Positions 26,401 to 41,100 of a stretch of 64,000 nt of DNA are shown piece after piece (within the stretch, counting starts at the first letter, position 1; every line of letters begins with the position of its first letter). A program made the position numbers and the translations under genes. Where the stretch lies: NCBI GenBank assembly GCA_003342815.1, contig PTEX01000006.1, positions 2,673,338-2,737,337 on the forward strand, given 5' to 3'. The notes below the pieces were generated by a model, which worked only from the letters and a program-made list of their open reading frames with translations, ran no database searches and was not told the origin of the DNA. The stretch is from Eudromia elegans. Lineage: Eukaryota > Chordata > Aves > Tinamiformes > Tinamidae.

Positions 26401-29400
26401 TCTTGTATTTTGTTACAATACTACTTTTCATTTAGAAATTTGGACCTCCTCTGGTGCGAGCCCCAAATATTTCCATTTCTAAGTGCAAAATGTCAATCCC
26501 TATGTAATTTTAAAGCAGTGCCAGGTTCTAACCACACTGCCTTACCTACCATGGTCCTTTGGAAATGTTTTACTTGCAACAACTTTATATACCAAATATG
26601 TTTGTTTAATAAAAATGTTGTTATGATAACTATAAACAACATATTTTTTACATGACTAATGTTTTTGTAAAGTTGCTTTCATTTTCACAGGTCACTGCTT
26701 CCTTTTCCAGCCTCACAAACAGTTTTCTCAATCACCTTGGGCACTGAGCTGGTGCCTCAGCACTTGGATCTGTGTCCCCTGATTTCGTCTTCTTTTCAGA
26801 GGGTTCTCTAATTTGTCCCTGGCCCTGTGTTGTTTTTCTGACACTTTTTTTTTTGTTTGTTTTCTTGTGTCACCTTATGGCATTCTGTCTCCATGATGTG
26901 ATTTAAAAGAGGTGAGATATCTGGAAGAAAATAGTATATTTTAAAGAAAGAAAAAAGGAAAAAAGAAAAGAAACAGTGATGAATAAACTACCTTGAAAGT
27001 AAGTGATTTTTCTTCTTATTTTCTCTTATGAATGTGTTGCTATTTTATAATCTGCATTCATCACTTTCTCTACAACATAGGACACAGTTGTAAATGAGCT
27101 TAAATACTCTATCAAATGGTAATTATTCATGAATACTCTCTCTTTTATTGTTAATGATATGCATCACACCAACTGAGGTTGATATACTGATTAAAAGAAT
27201 AAAGTTCATCTGAGGTAACAGAGTTTGTTCTCTTCCCAGGCATCCAGCCTGGATCTCAGCTGTAAAGTAAGTACCTCTACCACATCTCATTACCAAAATA
27301 GCAACCTTCTTAATCCTTTGCTGTGAAGAACAAAGGTTTGATTCAGGCTGTGGAGCAGAAATAGGATCTTATTAATGCACTGGCAACTACAGTGTTGTTA
27401 TTTTTGTTAGAGAAGGGAGAAATAGGAATTTGCTGATATATGTTAGATTAAGGGCTGTCATTGTTTTGAGATTAATCGGATTGTTATTTGGGCCTTTCCA
27501 ATAGAAGTTGGAGATCTACAAAATATCTTGTAATTTAACATTCTTGATGAGTTCAAGAACTTCTTCCTGGAAATTTACTGCTACCTTTTTTATCTTTTTT
27601 GAAAAAAGAAAATTTAGAATATCAGTGAAATGGTGTATTGCTTGCAACAGTGCAAGTGGTGGAACTAGGAGGTGCCGCCTTCTGTTGCTCTTGCCAGGAA
27701 TGCTGGTCTTCATGGATTCAGTCTGGAATCTGGTGGACTTAACTTTGGACCCTGGGTGGTGGGGAGGCCTGAGTGCTCAACCTTGGAGGTGCACTGACTC
27801 GGAAGCTGCGTCTCCTTACCCATTCTCTGGAGCACATTAACATGTGGAACGTGCTATCACCTGTGTGCTAGCTGAGTGTCCAGGGTAGAACAGGTTGCAG
27901 CTAAGGTATGAATTCCCATTTGGAAACTCTAGGTCTCTGATGGTGCTTTCCAGAGCCTCTCCTTTCCTTTGAAACATTTGCTGTCAGGTAGTGTTGGGCT
28001 GCAGTGGACTGTGGAATTTGGGATCCCTAAGCTCTCAATGCATCTGGCAGCTCTTCAGGGTAAAGTTGAAATTGGGATTGCAGAGAAGAGCCAAAGGAAT
28101 TCCACTTGGTGAAATTAATGTTATTGAGCTTGAGGACCTGGAAAAGGGTGAGGGAAGGATCTGGGTGAGCTCCCAAATTGGTATGAATGACTGGCATAGA
28201 AGGTATTGCTTGAGGCAAAAATAAATGCAGTGTAACTGATCCGTTGAGACCAGTAAACTGTTTCTGGAAATGACTGGTGCTTGATAATTCTTTGTGATAG
28301 GCACATGCCATACTCCAAAATATGTGTGGTCTGTTGTGCAATTCTGTGTGGGTGTGGATCTTTGCAGGTTATTGGCCTATGCCCTTTGGCACAAAATATG
28401 TTTGCATAAGTCTTAGCATGTAGAACTTTGGGTGTTTATCTTCATGTGTATGTGAAAGGTTCAGGGTTAGGCTAGGAAGAACTGTCCCAGAAACTGCAGT
28501 GAGCAAAAGTATTCTGGCTAACTCTTCTCAGGCCTGGTTGGTATCACAGAAAATGAAGACCAATAAGATGGCATTTTTAGTGAAACTCAGTTCTCTGTTC
28601 ATTGTAGGGCAACTCCTGTGTTTGGCCTCTGAGAGATATGACAAAAATCTATCTTTTGATGGAATCTGTAGGCTAAATCTTGTGGCTTGACCATATGGAC
28701 TTTTATTTGTGAGTTGGAAGGGATTTCTGAGCATAGTCTTAGGCAATTAATGTTTTATTAATTGCTATTTTATCCTAAGTATATATTTCCACATAAGACG
28801 TTTTGCATCAGATTTTCATGAAATGTGAATGCACCCAGTGCCAGTAGGATGCATGGGGCAAAGCCTGTTTGCTGTCATGCCATTGGGACCTGGTACATGC
28901 TGGAATAATTCTGTTGATGTCAAAGTGACAGTGACAGAGTTGAGAGTAGAACTGGACCTGCAAGAGGGAGCAGAGACTGTACATGTGTGTGCCTTGGGCA
29001 GTGAAGCAGCTGACTGAAGAGACAGCTCATGTACTGCTCCCGTTTCCCATTGATGCTTTCCAGCTGTTCTGTTAGTCCCAGAATGCCAAATGCCATTAAT
29101 TAGGCTCAGATTATAAAGAAAGTGGGTGGAATTGTATGCACCTTATTGCACATAAGCAGTATGCTATATACAGCAAACTGTGATCACAGGTGCTCAGTGA
29201 CATTGTGGTTATCAAGCCAGGAGCAGAGTAAAGGGAAAGTTCCTTTGGCAAAGTAGTCATAGGCTCAATGGTTTCTCAGGCTGTGCAGTGGAGGAAGATG
29301 TGGACATGTACAGGAGATCAGTGCTTATTGCATTTAGACCACAGCCAAGGCTGTTACAAACTCTGTGCTTTGATGTTTGTGGGTCTCTTACTGTTGGCTG

Positions 29401-31859
29401 AGGCAGGAGCAAAGCAAGAGCTAAATAAGTATGTAAAGGGTGAAAGGAGTATTGTCGTCCTCTCCATCAGGTAAGTACATACTTATAGGACAACAGGATA
29501 ATTATTATTGTTATTATTATTACATTTTTGCCAGTAATCAGCAATCTTGAATGTCTTCCTTAGTGTGGAATACAAGTAGATAAAAAGTTTATTTGAACAA
29601 TCTACATACCTAGATTTTCGCTTCTCTTAGTATATGGTGACCATATGAACAAGGTATGTTTTTGTGCTGCTACAGCAAGGCATGATACCATATTTCTGCC
29701 CAGGTAGATAGGAAAGTATTATCAGGAACAGAAATCAATATATGGAGAAGGAAACACATTAAGGAGGAGCACGAAGATCACAATCTTAAAACCATGATTG
29801 GTCACAGTATCCACTGAAATTTTATGGGAATGGGCTGCAAATTGGAAAATCAGGTTTAAGTGAACATGAAAGATTTAGTGGACTAGATTATACAAAAGCT
29901 ACAAGTTGTGTAGAGGTTGCAGTCATTTTGGAAGAGTCTCTGCATAAAAGAATGGATTGCCAGGTTGGTGTTTCCTGACTGGAGCCTGGAGAAGTTGTCT
30001 CAAAAATTTTAAAATATGAAATAAATACAGTGTGGATACTGATAAATATAGATAAAACCAATCAGATACAAGGTTTGCTTACAGAGATTATTTGATAAAT
30101 GAATGGTCTGTTAGGGTCACCAAATAACAGAATTAGGTGAATTATGTTGTTTAAATGTCAAATAATTATTATTTCAGATCATATAATGTGACTAAGACTT
30201 TATGTTATGATAGGGGGACATTTTTTCCTAGGTGTGTCTGTGGACAGTTTGAGGAGAAAACAGAAGGCCTTTGTGGGTGGGTTGTGGAATTGTTGGCTTG
30301 TATGATTTTCTTCTATGTTACACTGAACTTCTGGTGCAAGATGAGATCAGAAATGCTGCAGATCTGCAACAGGTATTTTATAGTAAATCTAGTGCATTAG
30401 CCTAGCTATCCACTGGGTGGAGATGGCTGACAAACTTCCTATTAGGTGTTTTACTAGAAATATGATCGGTGGGAAAGTAGCCTTAGATCTGGTAAAGTAG
30501 CCCAAGTAGCTAAGAGGTACCACGGAACTGCAAAGGATGGTATGGTTGGAGGTAAAAGTGGACTAGATTCAGAAGTAAATAGTCTGTAGGTCCATCTAGT
30601 GCTTTTTACTAGAAAGATGTACCAATAGGAGTTGTGTGCACTGTAGAGAGCTGAATCTGTCAGAGCATCTGATGTTTATCTCATGTCTAGGATGATGCAT
30701 TTGTAGGACAGCTCTTGCATCAGCTGCCTGCCATGACCTTAGCCAAAGGGTTTTCAGACTGAGATTCCGGATTTTAATCTATTTCATCAGCTCAGTGAAT
30801 TCCTGGGTTTTCCTTTGGGCCTAGGCTGGCACTTGTTACCTTATAGAGTCTGCGAGATTAAATTAGTAAGAGGAGATCGGTCTGGCATGTGTTGGTTTCA
30901 TTTTTCATGTGGGGGCGAATCTTGGAGGAAGAAGTGTTTTCAAGTAGGAGGGTATCCAGGCTTCCTAGTGGAGCAGATTCAGTCTGAAGGTGTCAAGAAA
31001 GAAGCGTTTCGGGATACAAAGTAACAGTCAAATCAATCCATAAAGTAAAGAAAACAAGCATATTCTGACTGTTTTTTCAAACTAGTGAGAAAGGACAGAC
31101 TTTTATTGCTTTGTGAGAATATGATACAAGATTCATGCACATTTCTGCTTCCAGCTGCTTGAAGGTCTATCTACTTGGGGTTTGTTTGGCAGGTAGATAT
31201 GAACTCCCTCCGTCTTCCCCCTAGGCTGGCTGGGTGAAAGCTGGCTCCAAATGGGTAGCTGTGTAGCCAAGTGTCTGAGCCTATCCTGCTGGGAAGCAGA
31301 ATATATATATTAGTTCAGGATCAGCATTACAAGGCTGCAGTTACATGGCTTTAGGATCAGAGGTAGCTTCTATTTGGGCAGCGTGGAGCACTTGCTTGTT
31401 CACTTAGAGAGCTTGCACCTGACTGCAATCTTCCATGGAATATGCCTGCAAATGCTAGAAGGGCTAGCCAAACGTGGTGATCTGAAAAAAACAGCGCCCA
31501 AAAGGCAGTCCATCCTGTTTTAAAAACACCCTTAACTCAAATTGCCGTGCCACACTCCCATTTTAGCAAACAATTTTTGGTTTTCGGATTCTCTCTGTCA
31601 GGTCTGAGGCCTGATGCATGATGCCTGCTAATGTTAGAGGAAAAGATTTCAAACTGTACGTTTGAATGGCAGCCCCAGGTGAGTGGGAAGGATTGTGTAG
31701 CCATGACGAATGAGTGCCTTGCAGCAATATCTGCCTGAATTACATGTCGTTCCCTATACAGACCATTACTACAAACCACTTGCTCCCTGCTTACAATGAA
31801 AATACTAATGCCAGTTTGTTTAGCTGCTGTCGCAAGCTCCTAGGTCAAGTTGGTGTTTT
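23401..31859. other. Non-coding block, no gene seen
   Basis: Open frames stay at or below 110 codons and are scattered on both strands. A T-rich low-complexity stretch lies at about 23490-23550 and an A/G-rich stretch at about 26940-26975. The stretch at 27040-27230 is AT-rich with homeodomain-core motifs ('ggtaattattcatgaat') and could be regulatory, though the evidence is weak. I see no convincing exon, RNA gene or repeat family in the rest. Confidence 0.5.
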
Positions 31860-32160
31860 TTGAAGGTGTGTCTATTTCAAATGACTTCCTATAATTCATT
31901 CCATGTCTCTCACTTTCAAAAAACCTGTTTCTTAATGAAATTCATGGGCATTTAAGCAATTATTTTGTCCTTAGCCTCTGGAGTCTATTAATTACAGTGC
32001 TGCCTTGTATTCTTGAAGCAAATTAAAACAACGTATTGTGTAGGATATAAAACTGTGGCAGCGGATCACTGCAATCATTAGATTAATACCAACTATTATC
32101 ATCCAGATTATTCATCTGGTTTTACTGAGCTTTGTTAACGAAATGGAAATGTATGATTAA
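31860..32160. promoter_or_regulatory. Candidate conserved non-coding block
   Basis: About 300 bases of unique-looking sequence rich in 'attaatta'/'ttaattac' cores, with 'tttgttaacg' and a small perfect inverted repeat: 'ccagat' at 32103-32108 and 'atctgg' at 32114-32119. The latter includes an E-box-like 'catctg'. It reads like a developmental enhancer, but this is an impression from motif texture only, with no conservation evidence. Confidence 0.2.
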
Positions 32161-35100
32161 AGTCATCCTGTCTGTCCCTCTAAAGTTGTGCCTGTGAATG
32201 AGTCACTGTTTTACAAATGGGTGTTGCCAGACGCTGATATTGAATACGGCTCCAGCCGTCAGAGTTCTGGGTCCAACACTGCATTCTTGGAGTCCAAACT
32301 AGAACACTGAAATTCCTATTGAAAACTGTGGGAATTCTGCATGGTGGAAGCCCAGATACCTTTATAGCTGGTTGTGGCAGATAAGAGAGAGAGGTAATCA
32401 ATGCAGTAGGCACCTACTGGCTGGAAAACTCAGTATAAATTTCATGAATCTCTTACCTTAGTCACTTGAAACCCAAGAAGGAACCTGAGGATGCCACATT
32501 CCACTTAAGTTCTGTTTGTTTGAGGTCAGCTGAGTGGCCTGTGCTGTCTCTAGAAGTGGTACCTTGTGCTCCACTGGGGCTTGCGCTGCAATTTGGCAAA
32601 GTTGCAGCTGTGGTTTTTGCACTCAGAGCCCACAAGAACTACTTGCACACACCAAGTCCCAGCGTGTCAGTCAGCATGACCGTCCTGCCTACTGCAGTGG
32701 CTGTGGCTGGCTGGAATGTGGCAGATACATAGCTGTTTGCATGCCCCAACAGTAAATAGTTCCCAAAGAGCTCTGGGTGGAGCTGCTCTCAAAAAGCTGT
32801 GTCTAGTTGGCAAAGTTGACCCAATAGTTAATTTAACTTGTTTGCTTCACATATGCGATAGGGTCTGAATAGGCTTAGCCTTGGGGATTTCACATCTGGA
32901 TTCAAACTCTTTATGGCTAATGTCCCCTAATCTGTGCCATGGGCTGTTCCCAAGTCCTAGTTATGTACTTTTCCAAGCTTTGTGTTTCATGTAGTCCCTT
33001 AGGGGCATTTATAAAAGTCGGACTGCCAGATTGGTAGTTGTTTTAAGGAAAAGTATCACCACTGACGTCAGTGCAGCTTTGCCACTTCACATTTGCAAGG
33101 GATGAGGCCCGTTTACCAGTGTGACAGTCTGCAGGGGGAAAGGGGAAGCAGTCTGAGAAGTGTTGGGTTTGCATTTTGCAAAGTGACAAGCAGAGAGCCT
33201 GACTGCAGGAGCCAGACACGTTGTAAAGCAGGCTGCCGGAGGGACAGTTCTGCGTGAAGGCTGGAGTCTTGATTTACTCCTGCTTGTTGTGCTGATACTC
33301 TGTGGCTTTACGAGTTTTCTTACACTTAATATATGGACTTCTGTGAGGGTAATGGACTGAGACTGCTCGTGGGCTTTCTGGGTGGTCTTACCTGGTATAG
33401 GAGGCCAGTTGTGGCTATAGCTGCTTTCGTGCGCTTGGGTAAGGCTGAAGTTGACGATGAAGTTGTTCTGTGTTGCCAATTGTATATTAGCACATACATT
33501 TGGAGGATAGGTACCTCTTCAAGCTTGTGAAGGCTTTCCGATCCTTTTCCCATCTCAGGATATTTAAAATATTTTCTAAAGCATGGATTTAAGTGAAAGG
33601 AAGCAAAACTGAAAGCTTTGAGAAAAGCAGAAGAGAACCAGTGCTTCCTTGATTGTAAACAGGAGTAAAGGAGGAGGAAAGGCTACGTGGCAGCACAGCC
33701 TTTCTCAGATCCACTAGTGCTTTCTCAGACCTATGCCTGTATGGTGCTTTTCTTCTCCCGTGCTTTTGCTCATCTGAACAATTCCCTTTGTCAGGTGAAC
33801 AGGAACAGTAGTGAAGTAGGGAAGAACGAATCATTGCCATTAATAAGAAAGCTAGGGTTGCTCTCATCATCAACACAATGCAGCGTCTATTCTTAAATGT
33901 CAGGGCTAATAACTCACCATTTACAAATTAGATTTAACCCCCTCCCACACTAACCCACATAGTCCTTGCTAGCCATCTTTAGGCTAAGGTCATAGCTGCG
34001 TTTCTCAGAAAGCCACCAACAAACCTTCAAAATATATTTCCTCCAGATAGTTTGTCTGCTTTCAGGATTGAATACTCCTCCTTCTTTCCCTTTGGATGCT
34101 GTTTTAGTTACAGCTACATCACTGAAACATGTGGAAATATCTCTGAAAGCCCATCTAAGGCTCTAATTATCTTTATCGTAGGACCATTATCGTCTACAGA
34201 TGAAATGAGTAATACAACAAGTAAGAAAGATTCCAAATTTTTGGTTGCCTTAATAAATTCCTAAACGTGAAGGAACTCACAGATCTTTATCCAGGGCAAC
34301 CAGAAATTATTAATGCAGGTGGGAGTATCAAAAGCATGAGTGTTTCAACTGGAATCTTACAACGTCTTCTATCCACATGGCGTTTTTCATCCAGTGTTCT
34401 GATGAATTGTAACTGTAGCTGCCCAGAAGAGATGTAACAAGGATGCCAGTTCCTTAGATAACCATCATGTAGGTGTAGAACATGAGATAGTGTTAATTTC
34501 AAATGCTCATCAGGATATTAATAGCCTTCTTTCTTTAAAAATAGTGGTTTGTTTGAGTTCCCTGTCTGAAATGTAGGAAATATTCAGGATACGCATTTTT
34601 AAGCAGGATATCTTTTAAAGTGAGGTTGAGACAAGTAAATGGAAAGAGGACGTGGAAACTGATTTGGGAATGATTAGTGAAGTCCATTTAACAGAATCTT
34701 CTTGCCTACTTCAACACAAGCAGTGGTTTTATTAATTAATAAATCGGTCCCTCTTTTCTGTGCAGATTGAAAATTCTTCAAAGCGGGTGCATGTGGTTCT
34801 TAGTACAGCTGGTTGCTGGGGGTGTGTTCTCTTTGTGGGGGATCTATCAGCAGCCTGTCTACCTCAGTGTGATCTTGGGTAAGGACTGGATGAAAATCAA
34901 AGGCCAGATTGTTCTGTTTTACCAAATGTGTTGCCCGGGGCCTGTTAATTAATGGAATGTCTAGGAATGTCATACATCTATTGAAAAAAAGTGTCACTTG
35001 AAAATTGCTATTGTTTTAATTTAATGTTGTCATTTCTACATAGCGACCGATATCTCAGTTTACCAGCCTTTTTGAAAGAGTGAGCTGGAACATGCAAAAA

Positions 35101-38100
35101 CAGGCCACTCACAGAAAAACACTTGGTTTTTTAAGTTATTTTTTAATGTAGGTCTCACAGAGCTATAAATGCTCCCACATGTTGACTGAAGGCCTTATCC
35201 TGAAATCCAAACTTATGTTTAATTCTTATAAGTTATTTCGCCATAAATCAGTGCCTGAGGCCTGCTGTGGAAAGGGGTTGCAGAATTGGACTGATTTGAC
35301 CTAGCAAAAGAGCATAACTCTGTGAAGGAGTATTTGGTACTCAGTAACGGGTAGACCAGCTGAGCCTCGGAGGTTGTCTATGGCAGCAGGCATGCTGGAA
35401 TGTCTACCAGTAAGTGTTTGCAGAATTGGGTGGTAGGTGGTCCTACTTTATTTGCTGTTTTAACACAAGTCTGGTACTTGTTATTGAGTGAGCTAGCTCC
35501 GCTGGGAAAGGTGGGTGTAACTTGTCAGGACATGAAGGATAACTAACCTCAGACACTTGGGGAGTTTTTGTGTGTGTGTGCGTGCGTGCGTGTGTTTTGA
35601 TGCATATGATTTTGTTACGTAAAATAGGGAGGCTCACCCCCTTCTCCGCCTGATCCTGCCCTCCTGTGGGTTTCTGCGCAGTTCTTTTGAAGGCGAAGGG
35701 TTGCTCATATGATGAGGTGAGAAAGAAGATGAATAGAAATAGAAACCAAGAGGAATCAGATATTCAGCTGAATAGTTATAAGGGCTTTCAAATATTTCTT
35801 GTGTCACTGGGATCATAGAGGAAAGAGGCACATTCTCTAAGGGTTTCATGGTTAAATACTTATTTTTGCAAGATAATTTGGCCAATATTTAATTGTACAT
35901 AATAAGATGCGTTCCATATGTAAGAATTCCCCACTGTAAGAATTCCTCAAATGCATGTCTGCGGTTTCAGAAGAAGCTCAAATCCCTTTCCCCCTTCTCT
36001 GCATAGCTCTTGGATTGACAGTTGTTCTTTCTGGTTTGCTTATGTTAGTGCGCCCCAGCAAAAGCGCATGTTTCAGGTCAGGGGTGTCATTTTGAAGGTT
36101 TCTGCATTGGCAGCTCCCTCAGTCAACAACACGATTGTGCAGTGCTAGATTTTCTGGAGACGCTTGCATTGTGGAGGTGAAAAGAGGCAATGGGGAAGGA
36201 GGGGGTGTATTTTTTTTTTTTCCTCAGGTACTGTTGTAGTATGCCTGCACCACTGTGCTGTAAGTAGAGTATGCTGGTCTTGGCTTTTGCCTGGGTTCTG
36301 GAAGAGTTTTTTGTGCTGCACAGTGTGATTGACAAAAAGATTTTCTGTCCTTGTTTAACCTTCTTTTAAATTAAAAAAAAAAAAAATTCAATAAAAGTTC
36401 AGCCACACAGCAAGGGATGAATTTAAAGACTGCACACCATGTGACAATGGTAAAACTTTCATAATAGCCGTCATATTTGTTGGTTTAAAAATCAGCTTCA
36501 TTGTCATAGTTAATGGTTTGCAGCTGCTGCGGAACAGAGGCAATTGCTATGTATGTGTCACTCGTAAATGCAAGTAAGATCCACTGACTAGGATGACTTG
36601 GTTAGTTTTTCCTATCTATTGGTAGTATTGCTGATCATCATCTCCACGCGATGAGAGGAATTCATTGCCACATTTCAGCACTGCTGAGCTGGCTATGTGA
36701 TCTTGCAAGTAAAATAAACTTGTTTTCAGTGGCCTGCCGAAGTATACCACATGACATCCTATTAAAAGGGCTCCCAGGGTCGTCTGTAAGTAGGTGCAGT
36801 TTCCTTACAAATCTATGGGATATTGCCACCAATGACTTGGTTAGTTAAGGCAAGTTGCATGAAAAGTGTTAAAGAATCAGCATTTGTCATCTGACGTGAA
36901 GCTTAGGAATAAAAGAAACCTTGGGAGGTTACCAGGTAAGTTCTGTGCCAATTTAGGTTTTTTGAAAAACATTTCTAATTTGTCTGAAGTTCATATAAGG
37001 CAAACATGAGGAGTAGATGGAATGATTGTTCTCTGTCGTGTTCATGATCAGCAGAGGGGTAATAAGGTCAGAATGGCAAAGTGACCAAAGATATCAGTAG
37101 TCTGAAGGCAAGCAGGAGAGTATGTGAAGTGTCCATGGATTATACGAAATTGGGAGCCATAAAAGAAGTTGTGATGACCTCAGGAAATATTCTGTGTCTA
37201 AATGCCTGGGTTTTTGGCTGTTGCCTTTTCTGGATGCAGCTAGGGGTCAGATCAGTGGCAGATGTGATGGTGAAACTCCTTGCTCTGCATCACTGTGCTC
37301 CCACTGGCACTAGTGATGTAGTCCTACCCTCTCACAGTGAGCTTCAACATGAGAGGAAGATTGTGACTTACTCCTTCTCTTTCCCCTTCCCCTTCCTACC
37401 ATGTCTGCAGTTAAGGCAGAACTGATCTGAAATCCTGATTCTAAACTCCAGACTAAAATATGAGCATCTTCTGGAGCTGTCTAGGAAGGGCACTGGTTAT
37501 TTCAAGCAAAGCGAGCCTTTGGTGATGTAGGTAAACATTCCTCTGTGTAAAGGAAACAGGTGGTAGGTAGTGGGTCAGGCTATCCAGGTTTCTGTGTTCT
37601 TATTGTTGTGGTTCTGGTTTTTGTTCCAAGAAACGAACAGTAGATGAGTGAGAAGGTTTAATGACTGAGTTAATGACAGCATTTTTAATTTTGAAGTCAA
37701 AGGTTTGGAGCCCAAAGAGAGGGAGAAAGTCCCCAGAGAAGCATCAACGCACAGTTCTTCACTATGTTACTGTCAGTGCTACTTCACTTATTTGGATGAG
37801 TTTGCTGACCATGTTCCCTGGGACAGAATCCGACCTTCACGTCTCATTTACAATTCAAAGTACTTCTAGTTTGGCATTCCTGTGCATACTGAAGTGTAAT
37901 TACAGTAATTTCAATTCTTGTTACCTCTTCAAGCTTGCTTAATTTGTCAATGTGCTAGTTTATTTTAGTCACATGGAGATCATGACTGATGTTGAAGTCT
38001 GAAGTAAATACGTGGTTCTTGAGTTATTTTGAACTTACTTTCTCTCCTTCTCCTCCTCCTCTAACTTTTTTTTTTCTTTGTTGAGGTTCCTTTATTTTAG

Positions 38101-41100
38101 AAGCAAATAGAAGGAAGCAGGATGAATGGAACCTTAGAAAAAGCCTGTTCAGTTTTGAGGAATACTCTAGAAAAGTTTGGAAATGCTTAAAGAAAGGTCC
38201 CTTCTCTTATCTCTTAACTCTTCCTCATCTTCTTGATGAGATTTGCTAGTCCTGAAGAAGGACATCTGGACTGTACCCAGGTAATTCAGAGGTCAGGAGA
38301 GGAAAGGATCAAACGCAAAGGATCAAATGTTCTTTTAAAATGTTCTTTTCTCTTATCTGAGCCTATCAAACAAGTAGGCCTATGTGATCAGAAACAAATT
38401 TATCTAACCAAATGTAACCTGTGCATAAAATACAGCAGTCTGCAGTTGTGGTAGTTACACAAGATTTCTGTTATAATCTCTGGATATGTAGACAATATCC
38501 ATAACGGACTCCAAGAGACTTTATGGACCAACTCTGCTTATCATAAAACGGATGTCTAAAATATCAGGTGGACTCTGTCTCTGGACGTGGCTGTGAATAG
38601 ATAGGTGCCTAGGTGGGAGACTAGCATCTCTGTATCAGTAGTAGGTTTTTGAAGTTAGATGAGATGAATGCCTCAAGATTTTTTGTCTCGTTCTCTGTCA
38701 CAGCAGTGAGGCAGTTCACAAGGATGCTTTTCAGTAGTTCAGCTTCATTCTCATGTAGCCTTCCTTCTCTTGTCTGAATTTTGAAAAAAAAAAAAAAAAC
38801 TTTCCTAGGCAGGCATGAAGTATGTCTGTTTGTGAGCATGACTTTTGATTCTTCCTATTGTAGCTTTCCCTGGGCCACCACATAATCTTCTGACATCCTG
38901 GAACTCCAGGAGAAAAACAGAGTGTTTCCAACAGCAAAGATCATCTGGAATTGTTGAAAGAAGTCTGAAACAGTCCAGCTTTTTGAACTTTCTTTTAGTA
39001 ATGCTTTTTTTTTTTTCCTATCTCATTTCTAAAGAGGAGTCTGATTTTGCTTTCCCAGTGTCCCACCCCTGTGGCATTTTTTGACGCTGGCCAGAAATGA
39101 GAAGTTTTGAGTTGGAAAGGTGTCATCAAAACAATGACTAGATACACTTGGAAGAAAGGTTTATTATTTGGCGTCCTGCTGCTGAGAGCTGCTAATAAGC
39201 AATTATGACCAGACAAAATTTTTTACTGTCTAAAGCTGCCTCTTGAGTTTAATATGTGACTGCAAACAAAAGGCGGAAATTTTTTGAAGAGTTCAAAAAA
39301 GGCCGAGAGATGTGAAAATATTTCCTCAGGGCATCCTTTCCTACCTTGGACTTCAAGGCCAGGAGTCTGGCTATCACTGCCTCCTTAGAAAGCATTCTTG
39401 GCTCTTGTATTCTGATCCATCTTTTCTCTCTTGGCTTCTCAAATAATCAAATCATAAAAGTAGTTTGGGAAATACATTTTGCATCTGTAACTCCTGTGAT
39501 CTTTAGATGCTTCAGGAGTCAAAACTCCACATGGATTTGCCACAGCTGAGGGTTGTGTGTTTGACTAAAATCTTTTTTGCACACAAATTAGAGGACGACT
39601 AGGGCAAAACAATGTGGTTATAATGCATTAACTAAGCAGGAAGCATGGAGATCAGTCGTTGCTGTGTCAGGAAACAATTTGTCTGTGGAAATGGCATGGC
39701 ACAGTGCTTGGGAAGACAATACTGTGAGCAATGTTCAGTAGGCTGGCTGCTCAAGAAGGTCCTACAGGGGCACTGTCAGTGAATCAGTAGGCCTGATTTA
39801 TCACTGTATTATATTAGTTCTACTCCAGGCTGAGTCCATTCAAGTGAATTTATCCTAGGGTAAGCTGGGGAAAAAACAGTGCCTGGTCCCTCTTGCTTTC
39901 TGCCTGTGTTGCTACCACAGGGCTATGCAGAACTTTTGACTCTGTCCTTTTCAGGAGCCAGCTGTGAGAAGACGGGAGCTGGAAGCCTCTGAGGGGTTGC
40001 TTGGAAAAGCTGGGGTATACTCCCGATAGTGACGGAAATTTCTGAATCCACCTTTGTCAACTAATCCCTAAAAATGATTTCTGATGAAGTGCATGAATCT
40101 TACAGTGTGGTTCTCAGGAAGCAAGGCTCTTGGAAAATAGGATTTGCTGTTCGGATGGAATACTAGAGGCTGTCACACTACTGAAACTGAGAATAAACAG
40201 AGAAGAAAGCCTACATGAGCATTTCATGAAAGTGGATATAAATGAAGGAGAGAGTAAACTCTTGCCTCAAAACAAAGACTTTGGCATTTGCCTATAACAA
40301 CATGCAGGTGCTTTGCCAACTTGAAGAATAGGACTGAGAATTGGAAATCTACATCTCCATGTTCGTCTTTCAGCCGGCTTCCAAGCATCCACATTTTCAT
40401 TTAAAATCACTACCAAGCTGTTTATGATAGATCTGTGCCAACTGCGCTGTTTTATGTAGCCGTCTAAGCCAAATCATTGTGACCTGATGTGACTCAGTTT
40501 TTTAAAAGGGTGCGCCTGCAGAATTCTCATTTTCTTCAGCTCAAAGTGAAACACTGGGAAAAGTATTAGAATAGACCTGAACACAGTGCAGCATTCTTAT
40601 GCAGAGGCAAAAGTGCCATTCAGGCAGACACTAGAGAAAATCTGCCTCGGGTGTGCTGTTCAAAATGAGCCTGAAATGTTCACTGGAAAAATATCAGGAA
40701 TCTTAGACTTAAGTTAACTAATCACATGCCCTGGTTTTGTCTATATCTGTGGTCTTGGGAGGTGAAATAATAGATTCTAACGACTGTCTGCTCATGGAGT
40801 TTTAGCTAACATTTTGCTATCTGCATGTGCATTTATTTAATAGTGTATGTTGAGTCTGATTTTCCCCTTTTTTTCTCCATCTTTATTCTTTCTCATCTCC
40901 ATATTTTTCTGAATATAAATAATATCTTTCTGTGAATTTCAAATATATTATAGAACAATTAAGTGAAAAAAATGACTTGGGTCAAATATGCTGATGTGTG
41001 CTTGGATGACAGCATATCCTTTATTTAAATAGGTACTTGTTTAGGTATTTTTTTCGTGTGTATATAATAGGTGATTATGCATTTTATTTCAGTTTCTAAA

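Noticed and set aside
33087..33479. 130-codon minus-strand frame
   Set aside because: No motif, Ser/Thr/Pro-rich low-information composition, and overlapping frames on the opposite strand.
35570..35595. Alternating GT/CGTG run as possible Z-DNA regulatory element
   Set aside because: Only 26 bases, with no promoter or gene nearby. It is annotated as a simple repeat only.
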